A program made the translations under genes and the position numbers. Positions 38,801 to 48,807 of a stretch of DNA of 64,000 nucleotides are shown here, one piece after another; position 1 is the stretch's first letter, and each line of letters begins with the position of its first letter. The DNA comes from an uncultured Pseudomonadales bacterium (GTDB lineage: Bacteria > Pseudomonadota > Gammaproteobacteria > Pseudomonadales > Azotimanducaceae), in the NCBI GenBank assembly GCA_938017975.1, contig CALIKQ010000051.1, positions 1 to 64,000 on the forward strand. The letters run 5' to 3'. Below the pieces are notes generated by a model. That model searched no databases. It saw only the letters and a list, made by a program, of their open reading frames with translations, and was not told the origin of the DNA.

Positions 38801-39703
38801 TTACGTTCCAATCACGTACACTAGGACAAACAACAACAGCCAGACCACGTCGACAAAATGCCAATACCAGGCTGCTGCCTCAAAACCAAAGCAGTCCGTC
38901 TTAGTGAAATGTCCCTTCATTGCTCGACCTAGCATCACTATCAGCATAATCGTTCCGATTGTCACATGGGCACCATGGAACCCTGTCAACATGAAAAATG
39001 TCGACCCAAATATCCCTGAATTCAGCGTCAAACCAAGGTGAACATACGCTTCATAATATTCGTAGGCTTGGCAAAACAGGAACAATACGCCCAGCGCAAT
39101 CGTTACCACCAGCCAACCGATAATCTTTTTTCGCTCGCCATCGTTGATCGCGTGATGGGCAAATGTCACGGTGAAACTCGATGTGACCAATAGAATCGTA
39201 TTGATCAAGGGTAATCCCCATGCGCCAATAACGCCCTGGGGCGTAGAGAAAATTTCCGGGTTGGGATTATTTAATAAAGGCCACTGGGGTACATAGTCCG
39301 GCCAGAGCATATTGCTGGGTCCACGCTCGCCCTCACCTCCAATCCAGTCAACCACCCAAAATCTAACGTAAAAAAGAGCCCCAAAGAATGCCGCAAAAAA
39401 CATCACCTCAGAAAAAATGAACCAGCTCATACCCCAAACAAACGACTTGTTCATCTGCTGGCTATACATTTTAGCGTGGTTCTCTTCGATGACTTTAGAA
39501 AACCAAAAGAACAGTGTCGTCGCCATGACCAAGCTACCTAGAGCAAACACCGTCGCTCCAAAATTGCTATCAGTGCCGGCCGACATTTCATTAAGAATAT
39601 TGCCGCCACCATAAACTGTTAGGAAAATACCCAAGGACGCAAAAATGGGTAATGGGCTATTGTGGGGGACGTAATAACTTTCGTAAGTGCTTTCAGACGA
39701 CAA
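38801..39703 (-). CDS. coxC: Cytochrome c oxidase subunit III
   Basis: 300 residues with seven membrane helices: YYVPHNSPLPIFAS at the start, WFIFSEVMFFAAFFGALFY, TSSFTVTFAHHAI, FHGAHVTIG and AAWYWHFVDVVWLLLF at the end. These are the standard motifs of proteobacterial subunit III. It follows ctaG by 12 bases in the coxBA-ctaG-coxC order. Confidence 0.96.
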   Translation of the reverse strand: MSSESTYESYYVPHNSPLPIFASLGIFLTVYGGGNILNEMSAGTDSNFGATVFALGSLVMATTLFFWFSKVIEENHAKMYSQQMNKSFVWGMSWFIFSEVMFFAAFFGALFYVRFWVVDWIGGEGERGPSNMLWPDYVPQWPLLNNPNPEIFSTPQGVIGAWGLPLINTILLVTSSFTVTFAHHAINDGERKKIIGWLVVTIALGVLFLFCQAYEYYEAYVHLGLTLNSGIFGSTFFMLTGFHGAHVTIGTIMLIVMLGRAMKGHFTKTDCFGFEAAAWYWHFVDVVWLLLFVLVYVIGT

Positions 39704-39715
39704 TTGGTTTCTCCA

Positions 39716-40279
39716 TCAGCTCACGGGTATTTCAGTTGCGGCGCTGGCCGCAACTTGTGTGATATCAAATAATGTATAAGACAATGTTAAAGTTTCTACC
39801 GATGCTGGTAAATGAGGGTCTATGATAAATTTGAGCGGCATCTCGATTCGCTCGCCCCGAGCCAATTCCTGTTGCTCAAAGCAGAAACACTCAGTTTTAT
39901 GAAAATACTCGGCAGCGTGGAACGGCGCAACGCTCGGAATAGCCTGAGCCATCATTGTTTGCCGGGATGGGTTACTCGCGAAAAATACCGTGCTATACGC
40001 TTGTCCTGGCTGAACCTTCATCGTTCGGACTGTCGGCCTAAACTCCCAAGGCATATTGGCGTTGTTGTTTGCCAAGAACTGCACGGTTACCCATCGGTCT
40101 TTGTCCACTTCAAGCGGCGCGCCAGCAATGTACGGCCCAGAAGTCTTACCGTTGGCTCCAGTAACTTGACAATAAATGTCATAGAGGGGGACCAAAGCAA
40201 AACCAAAAACAAACATACCCACAACGACGCCCAATAACTTGAGCGTCATTTTAGATTGGATATTTTGATCAGCAGCCAC
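39716..40279 (-). CDS. ctaG: Cytochrome oxidase assembly protein CtaG (Cox11)
   Basis: Inserts copper into the CuB centre of subunit I. 187 residues: one membrane segment (about 12-32), the copper-site motif YFHKTECFCFEQQ with its cysteine pair, and PLYDIYCQVTGANGKT after the helix, with a further conserved cysteine. It lies between coxA (21 bases) and coxC (12 bases). Confidence 0.96.
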   Translation of the reverse strand: MAADQNIQSKMTLKLLGVVVGMFVFGFALVPLYDIYCQVTGANGKTSGPYIAGAPLEVDKDRWVTVQFLANNNANMPWEFRPTVRTMKVQPGQAYSTVFFASNPSRQTMMAQAIPSVAPFHAAEYFHKTECFCFEQQELARGERIEMPLKFIIDPHLPASVETLTLSYTLFDITQVAASAATEIPVS

Positions 40280-40299
40280 CGATTAAATCTCTCTTTAAC

Positions 40300-41898
40300 C
40301 TAAGCTGTTGCACGTTCAGGCAGCGCCGGTGGCGTGGAAAAAGTGTGGTACGGGGCGGGTGATGCAATCGTCCACTCAAGCCCCTCGGCACCATCCCAAA
40401 CTTCATCCGTCGCCTTTTTGCCGCCCATCACGCACTTGATCACGATGAACAAGAACAGGAGCTGGCTGAAGCCAAAGATAAAGGCACCAACACTGGAGAC
40501 CATATTCCAATCTGCAAATTGCAGCGCATAATCTGGGTACCGTCGGGGCATCCCTGCCAAACCTATGAAGTGCTGAGGGAAGAATGTCACATTCACACCA
40601 ACAAAAGACAGCCAGAAGTGGGTTTTCCCAAGGGTCTCATCGTACATGTTGCCCGTCCACTTGGGTAACCAGTAGTACGCCGCAGCCATGATCGAAAAAA
40701 TTGAGCCAGGCACTAAAACATAATGAAAATGCGCTACAACGAAATACGTATCGTGATACTGGAAATCTGCTGGCACGATCGCAAGCATCAATCCTGATAG
40801 TCCGCCGATCGTGAACAAAATCACAAAAGCAATCGCAAACAACATTGGGGTTTCAAAGGTCATAGAGCCCTGCCACATTGTCGCTACCCAATTGAACACC
40901 TTGACGCCTGTGGGGACCGCAATGAGCATGGTTGCATACATAAAATATAGCTCGCCCGCAATTGGCATTCCCACGGTGAACATGTGATGTGCCCAAACGA
41001 TAAAGGACAAGAAGGCAATTGATGCTGTGGCATACACCATCGAGTCATAGCCAAATAATTTCTTTCGAGCAAACGTCGGGATGATTGCCGAGACCACGCC
41101 AAACGCGGGAAGAATCATGATGTAGACTTCTGGGTGTCCAAAGAACCAAAACACGTGCTGGAACAAAACGGGGTCGCCGCCACCACCTGCATTGAAAAAA
41201 GCTGTTCCAAAATGGATGTCCATGAGCATCATGGTTACGACACCAGCTAGTACCGGCATCACAGCGATCAATAAGTACGCGGTGATCAACCAAGTCCAAA
41301 CAAATAGCGGCATATCCATCAACCGCATCCCTGGGGCACGCAAGTTAAGGATCGTAACAACAACGTTGATAGAGCCCATGATGGATGAGATTCCCATTAA
41401 ATGGACCGCGAATATAAAAAACGTAACGCTGGGCGGCGCGTACTCTGTGGATAGTGGGGCGTAGAATGTCCAACCAAAATTCGGTGCGCCACCTTCCATA
41501 AACAAGGTGCTGAGCAACATTCCAAAAGCAAAAGGCAAAATCCAGAAGCTATAGTTGTTCATCCGGGGTAGAGCCATGTCTGGCGCCCCAATCATCATCG
41601 GGACCAACCAATTGGCCAAGCCTACAAAAGCTGGCATCACGGCTCCAAAAACCATGATGAGACCATGCATAGTTGTCATTTGGTTAAAAAATTCCGGTAC
41701 CACAAGCTGCAAACCCGGCTGGAAAAGCTCTGCGCGGATAACCAACGCCATACAGCCACCCACTAGGAACATGGCGAAGCTAAACCAGAGATAGAGTGTG
41801 CCGATATCTTTATGATTTGTTGTCAGTACCCAACGCATCAGGCCTTTATCAGGGCCGTGATGGTGATCGTCATGATGATTTTCTATGACTGCGCTCAT
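40300..41898 (-). CDS. coxA: Cytochrome c oxidase subunit I
   Basis: Catalytic heme-copper subunit of 532 residues and 12 helices. GHPEVY holds the CuB histidine and cross-linked tyrosine, VWAHHMF the other CuB histidines, and HFHYVLV the heme ligands; [11 protein letters not shown] is at the start. The glutamate in GHPEVY and the D-channel residues MNNYSF mark an A1-type oxidase. It follows coxB by 9 bases. Confidence 0.98.
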   Translation of the reverse strand: MSAVIENHHDDHHHGPDKGLMRWVLTTNHKDIGTLYLWFSFAMFLVGGCMALVIRAELFQPGLQLVVPEFFNQMTTMHGLIMVFGAVMPAFVGLANWLVPMMIGAPDMALPRMNNYSFWILPFAFGMLLSTLFMEGGAPNFGWTFYAPLSTEYAPPSVTFFIFAVHLMGISSIMGSINVVVTILNLRAPGMRLMDMPLFVWTWLITAYLLIAVMPVLAGVVTMMLMDIHFGTAFFNAGGGGDPVLFQHVFWFFGHPEVYIMILPAFGVVSAIIPTFARKKLFGYDSMVYATASIAFLSFIVWAHHMFTVGMPIAGELYFMYATMLIAVPTGVKVFNWVATMWQGSMTFETPMLFAIAFVILFTIGGLSGLMLAIVPADFQYHDTYFVVAHFHYVLVPGSIFSIMAAAYYWLPKWTGNMYDETLGKTHFWLSFVGVNVTFFPQHFIGLAGMPRRYPDYALQFADWNMVSSVGAFIFGFSQLLFLFIVIKCVMGGKKATDEVWDGAEGLEWTIASPAPYHTFSTPPALPERATA

Positions 41899-41907
41899 CG
41901 GTCTCTC

Positions 41908-43086
41908 CTATTCTTTCGCGACTATCAGTGCATTGACTTCTCTGGGCTGCACTAAATCACCCACATCGTTACCCCAGGCGTTGCGCTCATAGGTCACAAC
42001 CGCCGCGATCTCTGCTGGGTTGAGCTGGGCCGCAAAGGCCTGCATGGCTGAACCCGCTTTGCCATTAACGACGATGTCGACATGCGCGTCCAAGTCCCCT
42101 ATCGCCATCCCCTGACCTACCAAGGATGGGAACGCTGGCGGAATGCCCTGACCATTTGCCTGATGGCAGGTCTGACAGTGCTGCGCATAGACCGTCTCGC
42201 CTGTTTCCATGAGCTCTGCCATAGACCAAGTCTTACCGACCGTTTCGTAGACGTCCTTGGCTTCCTGTTGCTTCATTGCAAGCCAATTCTCATATTCGTC
42301 CTGCTCAACGGCTTTCACCACAATCGGCATAAAGCCGTGATCTTTTCCGCAGAGTTCCGTACATTTGCCTCGATAAATCCCTGGTTCTTCAACAACCGCC
42401 CATGATTCATGGACGAAACCGGGAATCGCATCTTTTTTGACTGCAAAATCAGGAACCCACCACGAATGAATCACATCATTGGAAGTGATTAAGAACCTAA
42501 CGCGCTTATTGATTGGGATAACCAACGGATTGTCCACATCTGATAGGTAGTGCTCCCGCTTAGGCGCTCGGTTGTAAAATTCGTCCGGAGGCGTGAGCAG
42601 ACTGCTCATGAATTTCACTTCTTGGGCAGGATCATCATTCAGATACGTGTATTGCCACTTCCATTGATAACCACGCACCTCGATGTCGATATCAGCGTTC
42701 GAGGAATCATACATATCTCGCAAGGTGCTGGTCGCAGGAACGGCCATACCAATCAGGATAAAAATCGGAATAATCGTCCACGCGTATTCAAGCTTCGTGC
42801 TGTGCGAAAAAGTGGCTGGTTCATGTCCCAACGACTTACGGTGAACCAACATAGACCAGATCATAATTCCAAAGACGATCACACCGATCAGTACACAAAT
42901 TCCAAAGATCAGCATATGCAAGTCATAGACTTCTCGACTGATCTCCGTGACACCTTGCGTCATGTTGAGTGCTGACCAATCCGCTAGCACACTCCAACTC
43001 GAACCTACCGCAATCGCTGCAATTAACCATTTGAGGCCAATCAGGTACCCACTGCGCCCTTGATCTCTTTTTTCCGTTCCTGTCAT
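41908..43086 (-). CDS. coxB: Cytochrome c oxidase subunit II with fused cytochrome c domain
   Basis: 392 residues. Two membrane helices (about 56-78 and 103-121) and the CuA domain with H207, C242, E244, C246, H250 and M253 (CTELCGKDHGFM). A C-terminal cytochrome c domain binds one heme at CQTCH (304-308), making this a caa3-type oxidase. A signal-like hydrophobic stretch is at 16-37. The frame opens at 43197, but MTGTEKRD at 43086 is the likely start; the extra 37 codons have no resemblance to the family. Confidence 0.95.
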   Translation of the reverse strand: MTGTEKRDQGRSGYLIGLKWLIAAIAVGSSWSVLADWSALNMTQGVTEISREVYDLHMLIFGICVLIGVIVFGIMIWSMLVHRKSLGHEPATFSHSTKLEYAWTIIPIFILIGMAVPATSTLRDMYDSSNADIDIEVRGYQWKWQYTYLNDDPAQEVKFMSSLLTPPDEFYNRAPKREHYLSDVDNPLVIPINKRVRFLITSNDVIHSWWVPDFAVKKDAIPGFVHESWAVVEEPGIYRGKCTELCGKDHGFMPIVVKAVEQDEYENWLAMKQQEAKDVYETVGKTWSMAELMETGETVYAQHCQTCHQANGQGIPPAFPSLVGQGMAIGDLDAHVDIVVNGKAGSAMQAFAAQLNPAEIAAVVTYERNAWGNDVGDLVQPREVNALIVAKE

Positions 43087-43547
43087 TACCAGCAACTCCA
43101 ACCTATTTAACGACTTATGACTATTTACAGCGTTCTTCCCGCAAGACGCGACATTTCGCTGCATTGGACTTGGGATTGTTCCCGAACCTAACCTCACTGC
43201 TCAAGCGCGTCCTTTACTTTACGCGCTACAAGGGAGACCTCAGAGAAACACGCATTTCGTGCTTCAGGCCAACGGCCCCCTAATTATCTGGCTTTTACGC
43301 TAGGAATGCACCAACCAGATCCTGCGTTTTCGACTTATTGACCTCATTTATTGGCACCAATCACCTTCAGCGCGCTTCCTTCCCCTGAGTAGCTTAAAGC
43401 GCGGAATCACATAACCCGCTAAAGGTCAGCCAGTCGCACACTTTTTAACCTTCAGGCGAAACGCCATCTCTCAAAAGGATTATCTTGAATTGCTGCCGCT
43501 GTTCTGCTTTCAAAGCGGCGCAATTATAGCCTCGGTGGCCAACGCTC
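43087..43547 (-). other. Long leader of the cox operon
   Basis: 461 bases between yheV and coxB. A promoter at its far end implies an untranslated leader of about 430 bases. It begins with a hairpin, GCCGCT (43495-43500) with AGCGGC (43514-43519). No short gene is supported; the frame in phase with coxB covers only the last 110 bases. Confidence 0.5.
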
Positions 43548-43551
43548 TCAA
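43523..43551 (-). promoter_or_regulatory. Near-consensus sigma-70 promoter for the cox operon
   Basis: On the minus strand TTGAGA (43551-43546), a 17-base spacer and a perfect TATAAT (43528-43523). The -35 overlaps the last codon and stop of yheV. Transcription would start near 43516 and read toward coxB. Confidence 0.65.
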
Positions 43552-43760
43552 GTCGAAGCATCAATTATTTCAATAACCTGGGGAACAGAGTCATCAAGTA
43601 ACCGACCTGCCTCCGCGCTGTCATGAGGCTGAGGGCGAGCCTCTTGAAACGAGCAGGAAACGCACCGGATCACGTCTGACGCAGCGCCGCTCTCGAGAAA
43701 AAGAGTGTCTTCTGCACCACATTCCTGGCAGCGCGCCCCTGCGATAAAACGCCGACTCAA
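43548..43760 (-). CDS. yheV: YheV family zinc-ribbon protein
   Basis: 70 residues with two cysteine pairs, CQEC (10-13) and CVSC (33-36), forming a probable zinc ribbon, after the hallmark start RRFIAGA shared with E. coli YheV (RKRFIAGAKC). Function unknown. TTG start, overlapping the prlC stop as TTGA, so it is coupled to prlC. Confidence 0.82.
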   Translation of the reverse strand: MSRRFIAGARCQECGAEDTLFLESGAASDVIRCVSCSFQEARPQPHDSAEAGRLLDDSVPQVIEIIDAST

Positions 43761-45796
43761 ACCGCAATGCCCTCTTGCTTGAGTAAAGCTTCAACAGATG
43801 GCTCCCTCCCGCGGAAGGTTTTAAATAACTCCATGGCATCTCGGGACCCGCCTTGCTCCAACACAGTCGATAAAAACTGTTCTCCTGTTTGGCGGTTGAA
43901 TAACCCCTCCGCTTCAAATTTTGAAAACGCGTCCGCACTCAAAACTTCAGCCCATTTGTAGCTGTAGTATCCAGCGGCATAGCCCATCTCGTTCCCAAAA
44001 ATGTGGTTAAACCCATTTTGAAATCGATTGACCGGAATGTTCGGCGTCACACCAGTCGATGTCCGGACTTCATCAAGAATCTCCTGAACAATGGCCGCTG
44101 AACCGTCAAATTCGTTGTGCAGTCTAAAATCAAAAAGCGCAAATTCGAGCTGACGCACCATCTTCATACCCGACTGGTAGTTCTTAACAGCCAACATCTT
44201 TTCCAAAAGTGCCTTGGGCAGGGGTTCACCGGTCAAATAATGACCCGAAATCAATCCCAGTGCTTCTGAGGCCCAACACCAGTTTTCCAAAAATTGGCTG
44301 GGAAGTTCAACGGCATCCCATGCGACCCCGTTAATGCCGGACACTGACAAGCAATCAACTTGAGTTAGCATATGATGCAGACCGTGACCGAACTCATGAA
44401 AAAGCGTGACCACCTCATCATGACTTAGCAAAGCATCCTGACCATCAATGGGTGCTGAAAAATTACAAGTCAAAAATGCAACAGGCAAGGTGAGACCATG
44501 GATTGGGTGTCGCCGTCGACACCGGCAGTCCGCCATCCAAGCCCCACCGCGCTTCTTCGCACGGGCATACAAGTCGAGGTAAAACTGGGCTATCACCTCG
44601 TTATCTCGCTTGATAACGTAGGTAGTAACATCAGGATGCCACACCGAAACATTTGCTGTCTGTTCGATGTCGATGTCGAATAAGCGCCTGACGATTTCGA
44701 AAAGTCCGTTGAGTACCTTGGTGGCCGGAAAATAAGGTCTAATATCCTCATCAGACAGTGCAAATTTCTGCTGTTTAAGCCGCTCCGCGCAAAAAGCTAA
44801 ATCCCAAGGCTGAAGGGTTTCGATACCCAGACTATCCCTCGCAAAAATATTAATTGCGCTCATTTCCTCCAGCGCGACTGGTCGGGTTCGTTCGTTAAGC
44901 TCGGCCAAAAATTCGAGGACCTTTTCAGGGGATACGGCCATCTTTTTTGCTAGGCTAAGTTCCGAGAATCGTTCAAAACCTAGCATTTCAGCAAGCAACT
45001 GACGGTCGGTCAGAATTTTATGCATCAATGCTGTGTTATCGAACTGGCCGGCCTGAGGGCCTTGGTCAGAGGCTCGAGTGACAAACGCTTCATAGATCTC
45101 ACGCCTGAGTTCTCGATCCTCAGCGTAAGTCATCACTGCGAGATAACTGGGTGCGCTTAGATCAAGCCTAAATCCCTTTATTCCTGCATCCTTGGCATTC
45201 TGACGGGAGAGCGCCATTGCACGCTCTGGCAAGCCTTGAAGTCGTGCACTTGTCTCTAGGTGCATGTGCCAAGCATCGGTAGCGTCTAAAACATTCTCTG
45301 CATAGCGACTGGTATTTGCAGACAAGGATTGTTTTAGCGCACCAAAGCGTTCGCGAGTCGATTCATCCAGATCAACGCCCGATAACTGAAAATCCCGAAG
45401 CGCATTGTCGATCGCTTTTTGCTCAGCAACGGTCAAATTGAGGACTTCAGTATTCCGTTGCAGTATCTCGTATAGGTTTTTAAGCGCAGTGTCTTGGCCT
45501 TGCGCGGTTTCATAAGCACTGATTAACGGCAAACACGCATTATAGGCCGCTCGTAACTCATCATTATTCATGACCGCATTTAAGTGCGAGACTGGCGACC
45601 ACACATCTGCCAGCCGTGCTGCTAAACGCTCAAGTTCATGAAGCGCTTGATAGGCCTGTTCTGGCGTTAAAGCCAGTTTGTATTGATCAATCTCGGCTTG
45701 ATTTTGTTCAAGAATCGCTTTGATGGCCGGCTCAATATGGCTGGGTTCAATTTGATCAAAAGCGGGTAGCTCCCCGTCACAAAGTAATGGGTTCAT
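43757..45796 (-). CDS. prlC: Oligopeptidase A
   Basis: Cytoplasmic M3-family zinc metallopeptidase that degrades short peptides, including cleaved signal peptides. 679 residues; zinc site HEFGH near 468 (VTLFHEFGHGLHHML) and the helical N-terminal half with AFDQIEPSHIEPAIKAI. ATG at 45796 is preferred over TTG at 45808: GGAGA lies seven bases before it and it overlaps the aroE stop as ATGA. Confidence 0.96.
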   Translation of the reverse strand: MNPLLCDGELPAFDQIEPSHIEPAIKAILEQNQAEIDQYKLALTPEQAYQALHELERLAARLADVWSPVSHLNAVMNNDELRAAYNACLPLISAYETAQGQDTALKNLYEILQRNTEVLNLTVAEQKAIDNALRDFQLSGVDLDESTRERFGALKQSLSANTSRYAENVLDATDAWHMHLETSARLQGLPERAMALSRQNAKDAGIKGFRLDLSAPSYLAVMTYAEDRELRREIYEAFVTRASDQGPQAGQFDNTALMHKILTDRQLLAEMLGFERFSELSLAKKMAVSPEKVLEFLAELNERTRPVALEEMSAINIFARDSLGIETLQPWDLAFCAERLKQQKFALSDEDIRPYFPATKVLNGLFEIVRRLFDIDIEQTANVSVWHPDVTTYVIKRDNEVIAQFYLDLYARAKKRGGAWMADCRCRRRHPIHGLTLPVAFLTCNFSAPIDGQDALLSHDEVVTLFHEFGHGLHHMLTQVDCLSVSGINGVAWDAVELPSQFLENWCWASEALGLISGHYLTGEPLPKALLEKMLAVKNYQSGMKMVRQLEFALFDFRLHNEFDGSAAIVQEILDEVRTSTGVTPNIPVNRFQNGFNHIFGNEMGYAAGYYSYKWAEVLSADAFSKFEAEGLFNRQTGEQFLSTVLEQGGSRDAMELFKTFRGREPSVEALLKQEGIAV

Positions 45797-46632
45797 TCGG
45801 GTCTCCAAGGTGACGCGGTTTTCAAAGGCCGGGCATCAAAGCGCGCCCGAAGCTTTTGGGTGTTGGGCATTTCACCGAACCAGATCTCAAAGGCAAATGC
45901 CGCCTGCTCTATCAGCATGCCAAGGCCGTCAACGCACATCGCGGCACCCAAATTATCGCACCAATGCAGGAAGGGCGTGCCATCCTGGCGGTAACTCAAG
46001 TCGTAGCACTGAGTATGATTTTTGATGATCGATGCGGGTAGATCGGGAACCTGATCAGAAAGGCCTGCAGCGCTAGCGTTTACAATCACTTCGTATCCTG
46101 GATCTAAATCATCTGCAATTTTTGCAGAGACTGAAGTCTGGGTAAGCCGACCAGCAAGCGCGATGGCGCGCTCTGGAGACCGATTCCAAATATGGATCAC
46201 GCTCGGGGCTTGCTGCGCTAATGCATCGATGATGCCTTGAGCTGCTCCACCAGCACCCACCAGCAAGACGCGCTTTCCAGTGACTGAAATCCCATAATGA
46301 AGCAAGTCAGCCATAAAGCCAGCCGAATCCGTGTTGTATCCTGTCACCGACCCCAAGTCAGAGAACTTTAGCGTGTTAAGCACCCCGAAGGCTTGTGCTT
46401 CCGGAGCAATGTGATCGCACAATGCGACCACTTCAGACTTATACGGTACCGTGATATTGCAGCCCAAAGCCCCGCTTCGAACTAATTCAGAAACCTGATC
46501 ACCCAACCGTCCTGGTGAGACATCGATCTTTTGATAATCGATGGAATAACCAAATTGCTGAGCAAAATCTTGGTGGATTTCTGGTGACCGGCTGTGCGCG
46601 ATAGGGTGGCCTAAAACGGCAAGTCGGTTCAC
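45793..46632 (-). CDS. aroE: Shikimate dehydrogenase (NADP)
   Basis: Fourth step of aromatic amino acid synthesis. 279 residues: GHPIAHSRSPEIHQ at 8-21, the catalytic lysine in NITVPYKSEV, NADP-binding VGAGGAAQGI and the NRSPERA adenosine-phosphate patch. GTG start that overlaps the tsaC stop (GTGA); its own stop overlaps prlC. Confidence 0.96.
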   Translation of the reverse strand: MNRLAVLGHPIAHSRSPEIHQDFAQQFGYSIDYQKIDVSPGRLGDQVSELVRSGALGCNITVPYKSEVVALCDHIAPEAQAFGVLNTLKFSDLGSVTGYNTDSAGFMADLLHYGISVTGKRVLLVGAGGAAQGIIDALAQQAPSVIHIWNRSPERAIALAGRLTQTSVSAKIADDLDPGYEVIVNASAAGLSDQVPDLPASIIKNHTQCYDLSYRQDGTPFLHWCDNLGAAMCVDGLGMLIEQAAFAFEIWFGEMPNTQKLRARFDARPLKTASPWRPE

Positions 46633-47213
46633 CCGCTTTGCCCTGGTCGCAGCACTCTGCCCGAAACAAGATCCACAATTTCACTCGGCCCAGCGGCTCC
46701 GCCCAATGCCCCAGGGATGACAAAATCCAACAGATCACCAAACATTGCGAAAACCTCTCCCTGGCTCATCGCTGGCGGCTCGCCCCTGCGATTCGCTGAC
46801 GTCGAGACAAGAGGCCCTTGTTTGAGTCGGCACAGTGCACGAACAATCGGATGGGCGGACACCCTCAAAGCAACTGTCGTATGGTGTCCCTTGATGATTT
46901 CCGGGCAGAATCCGGTATCAGGCACAACAAAGGTGACTGGTCCAGGCCAACGCGCTTCCAGTTTCTTGCGCTGATCGGGAGTAATGCCCGAAAGATACGG
47001 TTCAAACTGCTCTATCTCTGCAGCAACCAGGATTAAACCCGGTTCTTTTGGTCGCTGCTTTATCTCCAATAATCGCTGAACGGCGCTGGTTGATTCAGGC
47101 GCACAACCGAGCCCCCACACGCCCTCGGTTGGATAAGCAATCACAGCACCATCGAGTAACGATTGCTTGGTGCACTCAGTTTTTAACTCAGTTGTTTTGG
47201 AATTGCTGACCAA
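46629..47213 (-). CDS. tsaC: Threonylcarbamoyl-AMP synthase TsaC (YrdC)
   Basis: Makes threonylcarbamoyl-AMP for the t6A modification of ANN-reading tRNAs. YrdC-fold motifs: [40 protein letters not shown] and [13 protein letters not shown]; the protein ends soon after [19 protein letters not shown]. The frame extends to 47255, inside purE. TTG at 47213, with GGAG just before it, gives 194 residues, close to E. coli TsaC (190), but the exact start is uncertain. Confidence 0.9.
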   Translation of the reverse strand: MVSNSKTTELKTECTKQSLLDGAVIAYPTEGVWGLGCAPESTSAVQRLLEIKQRPKEPGLILVAAEIEQFEPYLSGITPDQRKKLEARWPGPVTFVVPDTGFCPEIIKGHHTTVALRVSAHPIVRALCRLKQGPLVSTSANRRGEPPAMSQGEVFAMFGDLLDFVIPGALGGAAGPSEIVDLVSGRVLRPGQSG

Positions 47214-47697
47214 CGATCTCCGCCTTTGCAATGATTGCCTGTGCGTTCTCGGCACGTTCTGCCTTTAACGCCTCAGCCAGAGCATCATCTGCGAGCGCCA
47301 TCATTTGAACAGCCAAGTATCCTGCATTTTTCGCGCCCGCTTTACCGATGGCCACAGTCGCAACGGGGATGCCACCTGGCATTTGGACCGTTGACAAAAG
47401 TGCATCAAAACCCTGCAAGGGACCAGCATCAATTGGCACGCCAATAACTGGACGGCAGGTCTGCGCTGCAACTGCGCCCGCTAAGTGGGCAGCCATTCCT
47501 GCCCCAGCGATAAAGGCTTGGCAACCCCTTTCCTCAGCGCCCTGAACATATTTTTGCGTTTCAGCTGGCGTTCGGTGGGCTGATGTGACCTTGACCTCGA
47601 AAGCGATTGAAAACTTTTTCAGAATATCGACTGCTGCTTCCATAACGGGCAAATCAGAGTCTGACCCCATCAATATCGCCACGAATTTATGTCCCAT
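47188..47697 (-). CDS. purE: N5-carboxyaminoimidazole ribonucleotide mutase
   Basis: Purine synthesis: moves the carboxyl group of N5-CAIR to give CAIR. 169 residues of the class I PurE fold: [15 protein letters not shown] (8-22), SAHRTP with the catalytic histidine, and [13 protein letters not shown]. The frame opens at 47814, but GGAG six bases before ATG 47697 and the family N-terminus fix the start there. The partner purK is not adjacent; tsaC follows, overlapping its end. Confidence 0.95.
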   Translation of the reverse strand: MGHKFVAILMGSDSDLPVMEAAVDILKKFSIAFEVKVTSAHRTPAETQKYVQGAEERGCQAFIAGAGMAAHLAGAVAAQTCRPVIGVPIDAGPLQGFDALLSTVQMPGGIPVATVAIGKAGAKNAGYLAVQMMALADDALAEALKAERAENAQAIIAKAEIVGQQFQNN

Positions 47698-47841
47698 AAC
47701 CTTCTCCAATCTCAAAACCCCCATTATAAGCAATAACCGTCGTCTCAGCACCTGATGAAGCGCTCGATACGTCTTTTTATTGAACAGACACTGGGAATTT
47801 TTGGAACGAGACAACAGGTTTTAACGTCACCGGAATTAAGA

Positions 47842-48666
47842 TCAAGCCTTTAAATGATAGAAAAGGCCGGCGCGGGCGATAAGGCCCTTAAGCTCTAACG
47901 CGTGCAGCGTGTCCAACAAATGATCAAAACGACCCTCAAAACCTTCTTTTAGATTCGCTAAGACAAGCGGACCACCAGACAGCAATGACAAGATCTGATG
48001 TGACGCATCGCTGATGCTTATTGGGGATGCAGGATTGATCGACGCGTCAAAGGAGCATCCTTCAAAGAGCCCTGGTGCCTCTCGATAAAGATCGCCAATA
48101 GAGTCTAGAAGGTGGGCACCTTCTCTTATCAGCTGATGGCATCCCACCGCAGCTCCCTGAAGCACCGGTCCCGGAACGGCAAAAACCTCGCGCCCTTGCT
48201 CAAGCGCTAACCGTGCTGAAATCAACGACCCACTGCCAGCTTTGGCTTCAAGAACGATGAGTGCATCACACAACCCCGTCACCAAGCGATTGCGCGCAGG
48301 AAAGTGATGAGGTCTTGCCGGAGTCCCGTCCGGATACTCAGAAATTAACAGGCCCTCAGTAACAATTCGTTCAAACAATAGAGAATTTTGCTTTGGATAC
48401 ACCAGGTCGCAGCCATGACCTAGCACCGCAATCGTCTTACCCCCCACTGACAAAGCGCCCTGATGACAAACAGCATCAATTCCGCGGGCGAGACCGCTCA
48501 CAATCACAAACCCCAGCGCAGCCATTTGTCCAGCCAACTGCGATGCAAATGCCCGACCATGCCATGAGGCAACTCGACTGCCTACCATCGCTACGGTCGG
48601 TCGGGCCAGGAGTGCACGGTCACCCCTACAATAGATGCCGGAAGGCGCATCAGGGATCTGCGTCAA
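47842..48666 (-). CDS. dprA: DNA processing protein DprA, lacking the N-terminal domain
   Basis: Loads RecA on incoming single-stranded DNA in transformation. The Rossmann core is complete: VAMVGSR, VSGLARGIDAVCHQGAL, TIAVLGHGCDLVYP, ISEYPDGTPARPHHFPARNR and VLEAKAGSGSLISA, then a C-terminal winged-helix part (about 215-274). The SAM-like N-terminal domain of usual 350-380-residue proteins is missing. In frame, a stop at about 48724-48722 lies only 19 codons above TTG 48666, and no ATG intervenes. The true start may be this TTG or a CTG near 48718. Confidence 0.85.
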   Translation of the reverse strand: MTQIPDAPSGIYCRGDRALLARPTVAMVGSRVASWHGRAFASQLAGQMAALGFVIVSGLARGIDAVCHQGALSVGGKTIAVLGHGCDLVYPKQNSLLFERIVTEGLLISEYPDGTPARPHHFPARNRLVTGLCDALIVLEAKAGSGSLISARLALEQGREVFAVPGPVLQGAAVGCHQLIREGAHLLDSIGDLYREAPGLFEGCSFDASINPASPISISDASHQILSLLSGGPLVLANLKEGFEGRFDHLLDTLHALELKGLIARAGLFYHLKA

Positions 48667-48807
48667 AACCTTAGGAAAGCTTGGATGCTTTTGTTGGATA
48701 AATTCTGAAATCAGTGTTTACGCCTAACCGCCGAGTATCTTCAGGCACCTAACTTAAAAGATTCCTGATCAAAGGTCTCAAGCATTAGCCGATTGCTGTG
48801 CGAGCGA

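Noticed and set aside
43087-43197. 37-codon extension of coxB
   Set aside because: It precedes the normal signal-like segment and matches nothing in subunit II; ATG 43086 gives the expected N-terminus.
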